From Moraxellaceae bacterium (GTDB lineage Bacteria; Pseudomonadota; Gammaproteobacteria; Pseudomonadales; Moraxellaceae): a DNA stretch of 7,530 nt. Position 1 is the stretch's first letter; each line of letters opens with the position of its first letter. The notes under the pieces were generated by a model that saw nothing but the letters and a program-made list of their open reading frames with translations, searched no databases and was not told where the DNA came from. A program made the translations under genes and the position numbers. Positions 1 to 5,643 of the stretch are shown here, piece after piece. The DNA is taken from positions 1-7,530 of the forward strand of contig JAJNDL010000173.1 in NCBI GenBank assembly GCA_021156385.1. The letters run 5' to 3'.

Positions 1-305
1 GCCCACTTGTGGATCTGGTTCGCATTGACGGTGACGAATACGAACAGCAGCACCCATCCGCTGAACATTTCCGTCCACAAGGTCAGCAGGACCGTCAGCA
101 GGCCCACCAGAAGCAAGTCATGCGAACTCTCCCACCAGCTCTTGGCAAGAAAGGCGCGGGGGCGGGCATGATGCTGCAGATTCTCCTCGGCAATCCTGCC
201 GAACAGCGGCATGCCGGGGCGGGCATAGGCATCCTCCAGCCAGTGCACCAGGCCGGACACGAAATCCGCAAGGATGACGGTGAAGAACAGCTTCAGAAAG
301 AACAT
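1..305 (-). CDS. CarF/TMEM189-type lipid desaturase, partial (C-terminus beyond left edge)
   Basis: This gene reads leftwards from an ATG at 305 and is still open at the window edge, giving 101 N-terminal residues. I recognise the His-rich membrane desaturase family that includes CarF/PEDS1 (plasmanylethanolamine desaturase, which makes the plasmalogen vinyl-ether bond) and plant FAD4. Visible signatures are DFVSGLVHWLED (residues 14-25, His21), the HH pair (His45-His46) followed by ARP, His62, and NQIHKW (96-101, His99), where the family usually continues with AH. These histidines are expected iron ligands. Hydrophobic segments at about 4-20, 64-78 and 81-95 indicate an inner-membrane protein. 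A GGAG Shine-Dalgarno lies just upstream of the ATG. It is divergent from the XRE-type regulator, which could control it (inference). The exact substrate cannot be told: bacterial members may act on ether lipids or on acyl chains. The family call is solid, the reaction is not. Confidence 0.82.
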   Translation of the reverse strand, partial: MFFLKLFFTVILADFVSGLVHWLEDAYARPGMPLFGRIAEENLQHHARPRAFLAKSWWESSHDLLLVGLLTVLLTLWTEMFSGWVLLFVFVTVNANQIHKW

Positions 306-401
306 GGATTGCTCCTGCAGTCTTTGTTGTGTGCCGCCTTTGACAGGCGACTGTGCGCAGGATGCAAACCGGCTTCTCGGAAATAAATACCAAAGTTAAA
401 G

Positions 402-420
402 AGTATCGCTTTATGATACT
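402..420. promoter_or_regulatory. Palindrome in divergent promoter region (candidate operator)
   Basis: A perfect 6-bp inverted repeat, AGTATC (402-407) and GATACT (415-420), is separated by 7 bp in the AT-rich part of the gap between the desaturase and the regulator gene. Such two-fold symmetry next to an XRE-type regulator gene is a common layout for autoregulation, so it may be the regulator's own operator. The arms are short and could arise by chance. I found no convincing paired -35/-10 boxes around it. Confidence 0.35.
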
Positions 421-456
421 TGGCGTATTGATCACCGATGCCTGGAGGGAGACGGA

Positions 457-1218
457 ATGGCCAACGCGGAGCAGCTGGTGTCAGCCCTGAAGAAAGTTCT
501 GAAGACGAGGGGATGGACCTATGCCGACATTGCGCAGGGTCTGGGTCTCAGCGAGGCCAGCATCAAGCGGCTCTTCTCGGAGCAGACATTCACGCTGCAG
601 CGGCTCGATGAAATCTGCCGGCTGCTGGACATGGACCTGTTCGAGCTTGCGCGGCTGGCACGTGGCGAGTCGGAGACCTTGCGGCAGATGACTGTCGCGC
701 AGGAAGCACTGCTGGCTGCCGACCGCAAGCTGCTGGCGGTGCTCTACCTGCTGCAGAACAACCGTGACCTGCAGGCAATAGTGGGCGAATACCAGATCAG
801 CGAGACGGAATGCATACGCCTGCTCGTGAAGCTGGACCGGGCCGGGCTGATCGAACTCCTGCCGGGCAACCGGGTTCGCCTGCGTGTATCGCGCCAGGTC
901 AGGCATCGTCCCAATGGACCGTTGCGCCAGCGCCTGGGCGAGGAAATGGTCAGCGATTTCCTCTCCGTCCGCTTTGATGAACACGGCGGACACTTTCGTT
1001 TCGAAGTGGGTGAGCTTTCGACGGCCACTGCCGGCATGCTGATGCGCAAACTGGATCGCCTGGCGGCGGAGTTTGCCGAGCTGTCGGAGCTGGACATGCA
1101 TCTGCCGCCAAAACAGCGCACGCTTTACGGCATCGCGCTGGGCCTGCGCCCCTGGAGCGGCGCGGCAGAGCTGGCGGGATTGCGGCGGCGGACCCCCGCA
1201 TCCGGCCGCAGCCAGTGA
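457..1218 (+). CDS. XRE/Cro-C1-type helix-turn-helix transcriptional regulator
   Basis: A 253-residue cytoplasmic DNA-binding protein. Residues about 5-66 form a Cro/C1-type helix-turn-helix: the two-helix motif is around 21-40 (TYADIAQGLGLSEASIKRLF), followed by LDEICRLLDMDLFELA, which is typical of the domain. A helical linker (about 72-110) leads to a second region (about 111-146) whose pattern ending LDRAGLIELLPGNRVRL looks like a winged-helix fold, so the protein may contact DNA through two domains. The C-terminal third (155-225) is well formed but I do not recognise it; it may serve dimerisation or ligand sensing. The start at 457 has a strong GGAGGGAG Shine-Dalgarno. The gene is divergent from the desaturase and may regulate it or itself. 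Effector and targets are unknown. An Arg-rich tail follows residue 240. Confidence 0.85.
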   Translation: MANAEQLVSALKKVLKTRGWTYADIAQGLGLSEASIKRLFSEQTFTLQRLDEICRLLDMDLFELARLARGESETLRQMTVAQEALLAADRKLLAVLYLLQNNRDLQAIVGEYQISETECIRLLVKLDRAGLIELLPGNRVRLRVSRQVRHRPNGPLRQRLGEEMVSDFLSVRFDEHGGHFRFEVGELSTATAGMLMRKLDRLAAEFAELSELDMHLPPKQRTLYGIALGLRPWSGAAELAGLRRRTPASGRSQ

Positions 1219-1236
1219 TGCATCTGGCGGGCGGGG

Positions 1237-1251
1237 GCCGGCGACACCGGC
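1237..1251. other. Small GC hairpin between convergent genes
   Basis: GCCGG (1237-1241) and CCGGC (1247-1251) form a 5-bp stem with a 5-nt loop in the 96-bp gap between the convergent regulator and DUF1059 genes. It is not followed by a T run on either strand, so I do not call it an intrinsic terminator. No better terminator is visible in this gap. Confidence 0.25.
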
Positions 1252-1314
1252 AGTGTTTCCCGGGGCACTCCATTAACGACGCTTGGGTCAGCGCGAGACC
1301 GGCCGCCGATTGCG

Positions 1315-1557
1315 TCAGTGCGGTCGCTGCTCCCCGGTGCGTTCCTGGCGGGACTGGCCCGCTTCCAGCGGTGGCGTACCGTCGTGCATGCCTTGGCGGA
1401 TCATGCGGCGCAGCTCGGGTGTGTCGGTTTCGCCATGCACGGCAATGGCGTGCTGGCAGGCTGCCTCCAGCAATTCTTCCTCGCTGTCGGCAGACAAGGC
1501 CACGGTACATCCGCTCTTGCTCGGGATCTCCCGGCAATCCACATACTTGCGTGTCAT
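1315..1557 (-). CDS. DUF1059 family small protein
   Basis: An 80-residue protein of unknown function. The first 57 residues match the DUF1059 pattern as I know it: KYVDCRE (Cys8), a second cysteine in SGCTVAL (Cys17), an acidic run SEEELLEAA, and then QHAIAVHGETDTPELR with His36 and His41. The conserved Cys and His residues could bind a metal, but that is inference. No signal peptide or membrane segment is visible, so it is probably cytoplasmic. The start at 1557 is preferred because a GGGAGG Shine-Dalgarno lies 6-7 bp upstream. The frame stays open far upstream as an antisense shadow of the flavoprotein gene and should not be extended. Residues 58-80 form a polar tail (TPPLEAGQSRQERTGEQRPH near the end) beyond the usual domain. 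It is monocistronic, divergent from the flavoprotein. Confidence 0.8.
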   Translation of the reverse strand: MTRKYVDCREIPSKSGCTVALSADSEEELLEAACQHAIAVHGETDTPELRRMIRQGMHDGTPPLEAGQSRQERTGEQRPH

Positions 1558-1624
1558 GCTAACCTCCCGCGTCATCCCTGCGCGCCGATGGCTGTCCGGA
1601 ACTTCCCTGTGCCTCCGGTCTAGT

Positions 1625-1638
1625 CCCGCTTCGGCGGG
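1625..1638. other. cUUCGg tetraloop hairpin
   Basis: CCCGC (1625-1629), the loop TTCG and GCGGG (1634-1638) make a compact hairpin with the very stable cUUCGg loop if read on the plus strand. It lies in the 183-bp gap between the divergent DUF1059 and flavoprotein genes, about 100 bp upstream of the flavoprotein start. There is no T run after it, so it is more likely leader structure, if transcribed, than a terminator. Confidence 0.3.
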
Positions 1639-1661
1639 TCTGCAAGCTCGGCCGCTCCGGC

Positions 1662-1714
1662 ATTGCACAAGCGCGAGGCGAAACCGGAAGACAGAGGTGT
1701 GCAATCCCTTGCAC
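1662..1714. repeat. TTGCAC half-site cluster upstream of the flavoprotein gene
   Basis: ATTGCACA (1662-1669) and its exact reverse complement TGTGCAAT (1698-1705) are separated by 28 bp. A third TTGCAC follows at 1709-1714. All three lie within 80 bp upstream of the flavoprotein start at 1741. Such an arrangement can be a set of half-sites for a dimeric regulator or a weak RNA stem. I know of no factor that fits it. Confidence 0.25.
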
Positions 1715-1740
1715 GATCGAATGAAAGACCGGCATCCGAC

Positions 1741-3000
1741 ATGAACAATCCTTCCTGCGTCGTCATCGGTGGCGGGCCCGCTGGCCTGATGGCTGCCGAA
1801 GTACTCGCCGCGGCCGGACTGCAGGTCGACCTGTACGATGCCATGCCTTCGGTGGGACGAAAATTCCTGCTGGCCGGCATCGGTGGCATGAACATCACGC
1901 ATTCGGAAGCATTTGACGACTTCGTGTCCCGCTATGGCAGACGCGAGAATGAGCTGCGCGAGCTGTTGCAGGATTTCGATGCCGATGCGTTGCGCGCCTG
2001 GGTGGCAGGCCTTGGCATACGCACTTTCGTCGGCACTTCGGGAAGGGTATTTCCGGAAGAAATGAAAGCAGCGCCGCTGTTGCGGGCATGGCTGCATCGT
2101 CTGCGCGAAAGCCGCGTGCGTTTCCATCAGCGGCACCGGTTCACCGGCTGGAGCGAATCGGGAGAAATCTGCCTGGACACCCCCGGGGGCCTGCTGCGGC
2201 GGCGCACCGATGCACTCGTGCTGGCACTCGGCGGCGCGAGCTGGAGCCGGCTCGGTTCGGATGGCGCCTGGGTGCCGTGGCTCCGTGCAAACGGTGTAGC
2301 GGTGGCCGACCTGAAGCCGGCCAATTGCGGCTTTGAAACCCGCTGGAGCGATTATTTCCGTGAGCGGTTTGCGGGTGAACCGCTCAAGTCCATCGTCGCC
2401 TCCCTTCGTGTCGGCGACGGGGGCACGCACATGCGCAAGGGCGAGATGGTCGTGACCGCTGAAGGAATCGAGGGCAGCCTCGCCTATGCACTGTCCGCCG
2501 TGTTGCGCGAACGCATTGCATCCACAGGCGAGGCGGAAATTTTTCTGGATCTCCTGCCGGACCGCACGACCGAAGCACTGGCAAAAGCACTGGAGTTGCC
2601 ACGCGGCAAGGATTCGCGCAGCAATCACTGGCGCAAGCGGGCCGGTCTCACGGGCGTGAAGGCGGCGCTGCTGTGCGAGCTTCTGGATGCCCGGACGCTC
2701 GATGCACCGCAATTGCTGGCCGCAGCCATCAAGCATCTCCCGTTGCGTCTGCACGGTACGCGGCCCCTGGAGGAAGCGATCAGCACGGCAGGCGGGGTCT
2801 GCTTCGAGGTGCTGGACCGCAACCTGATGCTGAAAGGCATGCCCGGGGTTTTCTGTGCTGGTGAAATGCTGGACTGGGAGGCGCCAACCGGCGGCTATTT
2901 GCTGACCGCCTGTTTCGCCAGCGGCCGCCGGGCGGGAGAGGGGGCGGTACGCTGGCTGCAGGAAAGCGCAGGCAGCACGGATGCGGAGACGGCAGGGTGA
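1741..3000 (+). CDS. HI0933/BaiN-like (TIGR03862-type) FAD-dependent flavoprotein
   Basis: A 419-residue soluble flavoprotein. Residues 7-15 (VVIGGGPAG) are the GxGxxG dinucleotide-binding loop for FAD (Gly10, Gly12, Gly15). DLYDAMPSVGRKF and then AGIGGMNITHSE (about 30-56) are hallmarks of the HI0933/YhiN/BaiN family. GTSGRVFPEEMKAAPLLRAW and LGGASWSRLGSDG in the middle point to the TIGR03862 branch. Near the C-terminus GVFCAGEMLDWEAPTGGYLL (about 369-388) closes the FAD site. Length fits the family. The true substrate of this branch is unknown; oxidoreductase activity is inferred from the fold. I chose ATG 1741 because it puts the FAD loop at the usual N-terminal place, though its Shine-Dalgarno (GAAAG) is weak. 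A longer in-frame TTG start at 1663 would add 26 unrelated residues. It is translationally coupled to the next gene. Confidence 0.9.
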   Translation: MNNPSCVVIGGGPAGLMAAEVLAAAGLQVDLYDAMPSVGRKFLLAGIGGMNITHSEAFDDFVSRYGRRENELRELLQDFDADALRAWVAGLGIRTFVGTSGRVFPEEMKAAPLLRAWLHRLRESRVRFHQRHRFTGWSESGEICLDTPGGLLRRRTDALVLALGGASWSRLGSDGAWVPWLRANGVAVADLKPANCGFETRWSDYFRERFAGEPLKSIVASLRVGDGGTHMRKGEMVVTAEGIEGSLAYALSAVLRERIASTGEAEIFLDLLPDRTTEALAKALELPRGKDSRSNHWRKRAGLTGVKAALLCELLDARTLDAPQLLAAAIKHLPLRLHGTRPLEEAISTAGGVCFEVLDRNLMLKGMPGVFCAGEMLDWEAPTGGYLLTACFASGRRAGEGAVRWLQESAGSTDAETAG

Positions 3001-3239
3001 CCTGGTTCCTGTACGTGCTCGAGTGCAGCGATGGCAGCCTCTACACCGGCATCACGGTAGATGTGGAAGCCCGCTTTGCGGCACACCGGGCAGGCAAGGG
3101 CGCGCGCTATACGCGTTCGCGTCCACCGACACGTATCGTGGCCATCGTCGAATACCCCGACCGCTCTTCAGCCAGCAAGGCCGAGTCGCTCGTGAAAAGG
3201 ATGCCGCTCCCACGCAAGGCGAGAGTTTTGCGCACTTAA
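2997..3239 (+). CDS. GIY-YIG domain protein (UPF0213/YhbQ-like)
   Basis: An 80-residue single-domain protein of the GIY-YIG nuclease superfamily. FLYVLEC (4-10) and SLYTGIT (14-20) are the two strands of the namesake motif. Arg26 and His30 follow in the first helix, and the expected catalytic-type Glu is Glu63 in SASKAESLVK, followed by the basic stretch typical of UPF0213 proteins. Small stand-alone members of this group have been linked to DNA repair or damage response, but the role is poorly defined. The start is GTG at 2997, whose last two bases are part of the upstream TGA stop (sequence GTGA, 4-bp overlap). A GGAG element sits 8-9 bp upstream, inside the flavoprotein gene, so translation is probably coupled. 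The gene ends just before the shared terminator. Confidence 0.85.
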   Translation: MTWFLYVLECSDGSLYTGITVDVEARFAAHRAGKGARYTRSRPPTRIVAIVEYPDRSSASKAESLVKRMPLPRKARVLRT

Positions 3240-3250
3240 TGCGCCCAAAG

Positions 3251-3276
3251 AAAAAAGCCCCTGACAGGGGCTTTTC
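3251..3276. terminator. Bidirectional intrinsic terminator
   Basis: AAAAGCCCC (3253-3261), a 5-nt loop TGACA and GGGGCTTTT (3267-3275) form a 9-bp stem. On the minus strand the stem runs straight into six Ts, a strong terminator for the leftward porin operon, whose last stop is at 3293. On the plus strand it ends in TTTTC and can stop the flavoprotein/GIY-YIG unit, whose stop is at 3239. It sits in the middle of the convergent gap. Confidence 0.9.
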
Positions 3277-3292
3277 TCATCGTCCTTGCCAC

Positions 3293-3706
3293 TCAGTCGG
3301 CAGTGATGTCGATCACCTTCACCGAGCCGTCCACCAGGCTTCTGTCGAGATACGAGATTGCGCCCGGCGTACTTGCCACCATGGCCTTCACATCCCCCGC
3401 CTTTACCTCTCTCGGCGGTTTGGCCTTGCCGGTGAAGATCATGCGGGCCCAGTACTTTTCCACCTGTTCGGGCGACTTCTTCAGCACCTGCTGCGCGAAC
3501 TGGTCCTTGACGGCACCGGAGACATCCAGCGGGAGGGCGGCTGTACCGTTCGGAAACTGCCGCGCCTGACCGAAGAAGAGGCGGCTGACCTGCGACTGCG
3601 GCAGGCTGCTGAGGCCGACGCCAGGATGAGCAACCAGGACGACCTCGGCCTGGGCGTGGGCAGCGAACGACAGGAACGCGGCTGCCAGAAGAAAACGGAT
3701 GTTCAT
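3293..3706 (-). CDS. Small PstS-like periplasmic binding protein, copy 2 (distal)
   Basis: A 137-residue secreted protein. Residues 1-20 are a Sec signal peptide ending AHAQA, leaving about 117 mature residues. The pattern LSSLPQSQVSRLFFGQ (32-47), FPNG (51-54), the DQF/VLKKS region (68-78), YWARMIFTGKAKPP (85-98) and STPGAISYLD (112-121) is that of phosphate-ABC-type binding proteins (PBP-like family related to PstS). Full PstS proteins are much longer and have two lobes; this one has material for little more than one. Ligand and partner are unknown. It starts 12 bp after porin copy 2 and has an ideal AAGGAGG Shine-Dalgarno 7 bp before the ATG. It is the last gene of the operon. By my hand count it shares about 76% of residues with copy 1, including 31 consecutive identical residues (72-102). 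Confidence 0.85.
   Translation of the reverse strand: MNIRFLLAAAFLSFAAHAQAEVVLVAHPGVGLSSLPQSQVSRLFFGQARQFPNGTAALPLDVSGAVKDQFAQQVLKKSPEQVEKYWARMIFTGKAKPPREVKAGDVKAMVASTPGAISYLDRSLVDGSVKVIDITAD
3420..3495. repeat. 76-bp exact direct repeat, copy in distal PBP gene
   Basis: Every base from 3420 to 3495 equals 5346 to 5421 (offset 1926). The block encodes the KKSPEQVEKYWARMIFTGKA part of the two small PstS-like proteins. Identity includes all synonymous positions, whereas the flanks differ at many bases. Confidence 0.9.
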
Positions 3707-3713
3707 GTCATTT

Positions 3714-3720
3714 CCTCCTT
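3714..3720 (-). promoter_or_regulatory. Consensus Shine-Dalgarno overlapping the porin stop
   Basis: The minus strand reads AAGGAGG here, 7 bp before the ATG at 3706. Its first bases belong to the TAA stop of porin copy 2, so the end of porin translation places ribosomes on the start of the small binding protein. It is the best ribosome binding site in the window and suggests the small protein is made at a high level relative to the porin. Confidence 0.7.
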
Positions 3721-5134
3721 AAAATGCCGCGTTGATGTTGAAGGTGATGACCTGCGTCGACTCGTTGCTGCCCGGCGGAGTATTGAAGTGTCCCGTCGAG
3801 TTGCCGAAATCGGTGAGGTGATCGATTTCGAACTTCACGCTGACATTGCGGGTAGCGTCGTAGCGGAATCCGAGCGAGTAGGAAGTCTGCTCCTGACCGG
3901 CACAAGCCACGTTCATTGCCGCGGACAAAGCCGGCACGGCCGGGGCGAGCTGGGACTTCAGCACCAGCGCATTGGTTTCCTGATTGATGATTGCAGTCTG
4001 CATGGCGGCGAGGCCGAGTTGAGTCGAGTACGCTGCCATGTTGTTTGCCGCCAGAGCCGCATCGGCCGCCGCATTGGCTGTGGCCTGTGCGGCTACCGCA
4101 GCACTGATGGCGGCGGTATGGCCTGCAATCTCTCCGAGCAGGGCATTTCCGTTCGCCACGCCCTGGCCGAGCTGCGCATAGCACTCGTCCGAGTTGATCG
4201 AGTTGATCTTGCCGGCCATGGCGTAGGGCAGCCATTTGCCGAAGTAGTGGCCCAGCGTGACGTGTCCGGCCTGATAGTCGGGAATCATGCCATCGACGGT
4301 CTGTTCTCCATACTCGACAGCGGCGAACCAGTTGCCGTCGTCGTAGGTAACACCGACGTCGGCAAAGGTCGCGACGCCGTTTTGCAGGCCGATATCGGTA
4401 TTGAACAGGCCGAAGAGATACGCGAGCTGTTCCGGAGGCAACCCGTTCGCATTCTGGTCATAGCTGAGATCGACCTTGCCTCTGCTGTAGCCGCCGTGCA
4501 ACGACAGCGAGCCGTTGGACAGCGTCAGGTTCAAAGAAGCGTTGTCCTTGAGCTTTCCGTTCAACTTAGCGACTTCAGCGCCGCCAACCGAGAGCTGCGT
4601 ATCGAGGGTCCAGGTGCCCAAGGGCTGCCGATAGAGGAGGTCGAGCCCGTCCAGGCTGGAAAACGCAGCGCTCTGCGCGTACAGCTCGGCAGGCGGACGT
4701 GCCCAGGGATAGGACTGGCCGACACGCAGGCTCTCTGAGTACATGAACATCGGCAAGGCAAAGCGGCCAGCGCGCAGGCGCAGGTTCTCGCTGGCCTGGA
4801 AGGCGAGGTAGCCCCACTCGAGCTTGGTGTCGAAATTCTCGCGTCCAGAGGACACAAGCTGGCCTACAAGGTCGAACTTGTCGGAAAGCTCGTAGCTCAA
4901 CTGTATGCCGAGCACGGAATCGTGGCTAAGCGATCCATCCTCGTCGATGCCGCTGTCGGGGTAGCGCGCATCCATCAGGTATCTGCCGCCGAAATCGTTG
5001 GTCACCCAGCTGCCGCCCACCGTGGCAAAGCCGTTGACCTTGAGATTGGGCAGGATCTCGTCAGCCAGAGATGGCGCGGCGATGCCGGCCATGGCGATTG
5101 CAAGCGCCAAAGGGGCAAGTCTCTTGGACTGCAT
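3719..5134 (-). CDS. Outer-membrane porin with Ala-rich loop insert, copy 2
   Basis: A 471-residue porin of the outer membrane. Signal peptide 1-24 ends PSLA before DEILPN. The mature part alternates polar and hydrophobic residues as beta strands and ends ITFNINAAF; a final Phe is the standard signal for barrel assembly. Conserved blocks include DKFDLVGQLVS (85-95), LRLRAGRFALPMF (118-130) and GQSYPWARPPAELY (139-152). Residues 334-388 are an Ala-rich helical stretch unlike a barrel, lying between Cys318 and Cys411, the only cysteines. Counting strands back from the C-terminus puts this insert in an extracellular loop. GGAG precedes the ATG. The substrate is unknown; its PstS-like neighbour hints at an anion such as phosphate, but no OprP-type lysine ladder can be judged from sequence. 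It is a diverged paralogue of the porin at 5644-7083, roughly half identical by eye. Confidence 0.88.
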   Translation of the reverse strand: MQSKRLAPLALAIAMAGIAAPSLADEILPNLKVNGFATVGGSWVTNDFGGRYLMDARYPDSGIDEDGSLSHDSVLGIQLSYELSDKFDLVGQLVSSGRENFDTKLEWGYLAFQASENLRLRAGRFALPMFMYSESLRVGQSYPWARPPAELYAQSAAFSSLDGLDLLYRQPLGTWTLDTQLSVGGAEVAKLNGKLKDNASLNLTLSNGSLSLHGGYSRGKVDLSYDQNANGLPPEQLAYLFGLFNTDIGLQNGVATFADVGVTYDDGNWFAAVEYGEQTVDGMIPDYQAGHVTLGHYFGKWLPYAMAGKINSINSDECYAQLGQGVANGNALLGEIAGHTAAISAAVAAQATANAAADAALAANNMAAYSTQLGLAAMQTAIINQETNALVLKSQLAPAVPALSAAMNVACAGQEQTSYSLGFRYDATRNVSVKFEIDHLTDFGNSTGHFNTPPGSNESTQVITFNINAAF

Positions 5135-5179
5135 GGAAAGCTCCGCTTCTAATTATTGGAATCGGGAGGTCTATGCTTC

Positions 5180-5206
5180 GGGCAAGGCCCCGCAAGGGCC
5201 TTGCCC
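5180..5206. other. Strong intercistronic hairpin between the two modules
   Basis: GGGCAAGGCCC (5180-5190), a 5-nt loop and GGGCCTTGCCC (5196-5206) form a perfect 11-bp stem in the 87-bp gap between the first small PBP gene and porin copy 2. There is no T run after it on the minus strand, so full termination is unlikely. It may stabilise the upstream mRNA end, set unequal expression of the two modules, or help attenuate transcription. Confidence 0.6.
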
Positions 5207-5221
5207 TCGGCACAGGCTGTA

Positions 5222-5632
5222 TCAGTCGGTGACACTGATCACTTTCACCGAGCCATCCACCTGGTTCTTGTCGACGTACGACAAGGCGCCAGGCGTGCTG
5301 GCAACGACAGCTTTCACATCGCCCGGTTTCACTTCGCGCGGGGGCTTGGCCTTGCCGGTGAAGATCATGCGGGCCCAGTACTTTTCCACCTGTTCGGGCG
5401 ACTTCTTCAGCACCTGCTGCGAGAACTGGTCCTTGGCGGCACCGGCAACGTCCACGGGCACGGCCCTGCTGCCGTTGGGCAGCTGTTCGGTCTGGCCGAA
5501 GAAGAGGCGGCTGACCTGTGATTGCGTCAGGCTGCTGACGCCGATGCCGGGATTGGCGATCAGCACGAGTTCGGCCTGGGCGAAAGCGCTCAACGAAAGG
5601 GCCGCGGCGCCGAGAAGAAAACGGATTCTCAT
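5222..5632 (-). CDS. Small PstS-like periplasmic binding protein, copy 1 (proximal)
   Basis: A 136-residue secreted protein, paralogue of the one at 3293-3706. Signal peptide 1-20 ends AFAQA before ELVLIANPG. The same PstS-family landmarks are present: SSLTQSQVSRLFFGQ (33-47), LPNG (51-54), YWARMIFTGKAKPP (85-98) and STPGALSYVD (112-121). Mature length is about 116 residues, far short of a two-lobed binding protein. No cysteine is present, so it is not a lipoprotein and should be free in the periplasm or exported further. It begins 11 bp after the stop of porin copy 1, with a GAGGAG Shine-Dalgarno (5640-5645) that overlaps that stop, implying coupling. It could hand a ligand to or from the porin, modulate the channel, or act as a sensor part; none is shown by sequence. 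Confidence 0.85.
   Translation of the reverse strand: MRIRFLLGAAALSLSAFAQAELVLIANPGIGVSSLTQSQVSRLFFGQTEQLPNGSRAVPVDVAGAAKDQFSQQVLKKSPEQVEKYWARMIFTGKAKPPREVKPGDVKAVVASTPGALSYVDKNQVDGSVKVISVTD
5346..5421. repeat. 76-bp exact direct repeat, copy in proximal PBP gene
   Basis: Partner of the block at 3420-3495; all 76 bases agree. It lies inside the coding sequence of the first small PstS-like protein, in the same orientation, so recombination between the two copies would delete one whole porin/PBP module. Confidence 0.9.
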
Positions 5633-5643
5633 GGTCTCTCTCC

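Noticed and set aside
340..345. TTGACA as a -35 box for the regulator gene
   Set aside because: The hexamer is perfect, but no TATAAT-like -10 follows at 16-18 bp.
9..435. Open frames of about 105-125 codons on both strands near the left edge
   Set aside because: They overlap the CarF-like desaturase, whose frame has clear family motifs. The alternatives show none.
1558..2754. Upstream extension of the DUF1059 frame on the minus strand
   Set aside because: The extension runs antisense through the flavoprotein gene. The DUF1059 homology begins at the ATG at 1557, which has its own Shine-Dalgarno.
2981..4738. 585-codon open frame on the plus strand
   Set aside because: It lies antisense to the well-supported porin and PBP genes and crosses the GIY-YIG gene and the terminator. 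The translation is rich in Arg and His with no domain pattern, as expected of a GC-rich shadow frame.
3420..5421. CRISPR or insertion sequence as source of the 76-bp repeat
   Set aside because: Both copies lie in frame inside homologous genes at the same codon positions, with no terminal inverted repeats or transposase, so paralogy with exchange explains them.
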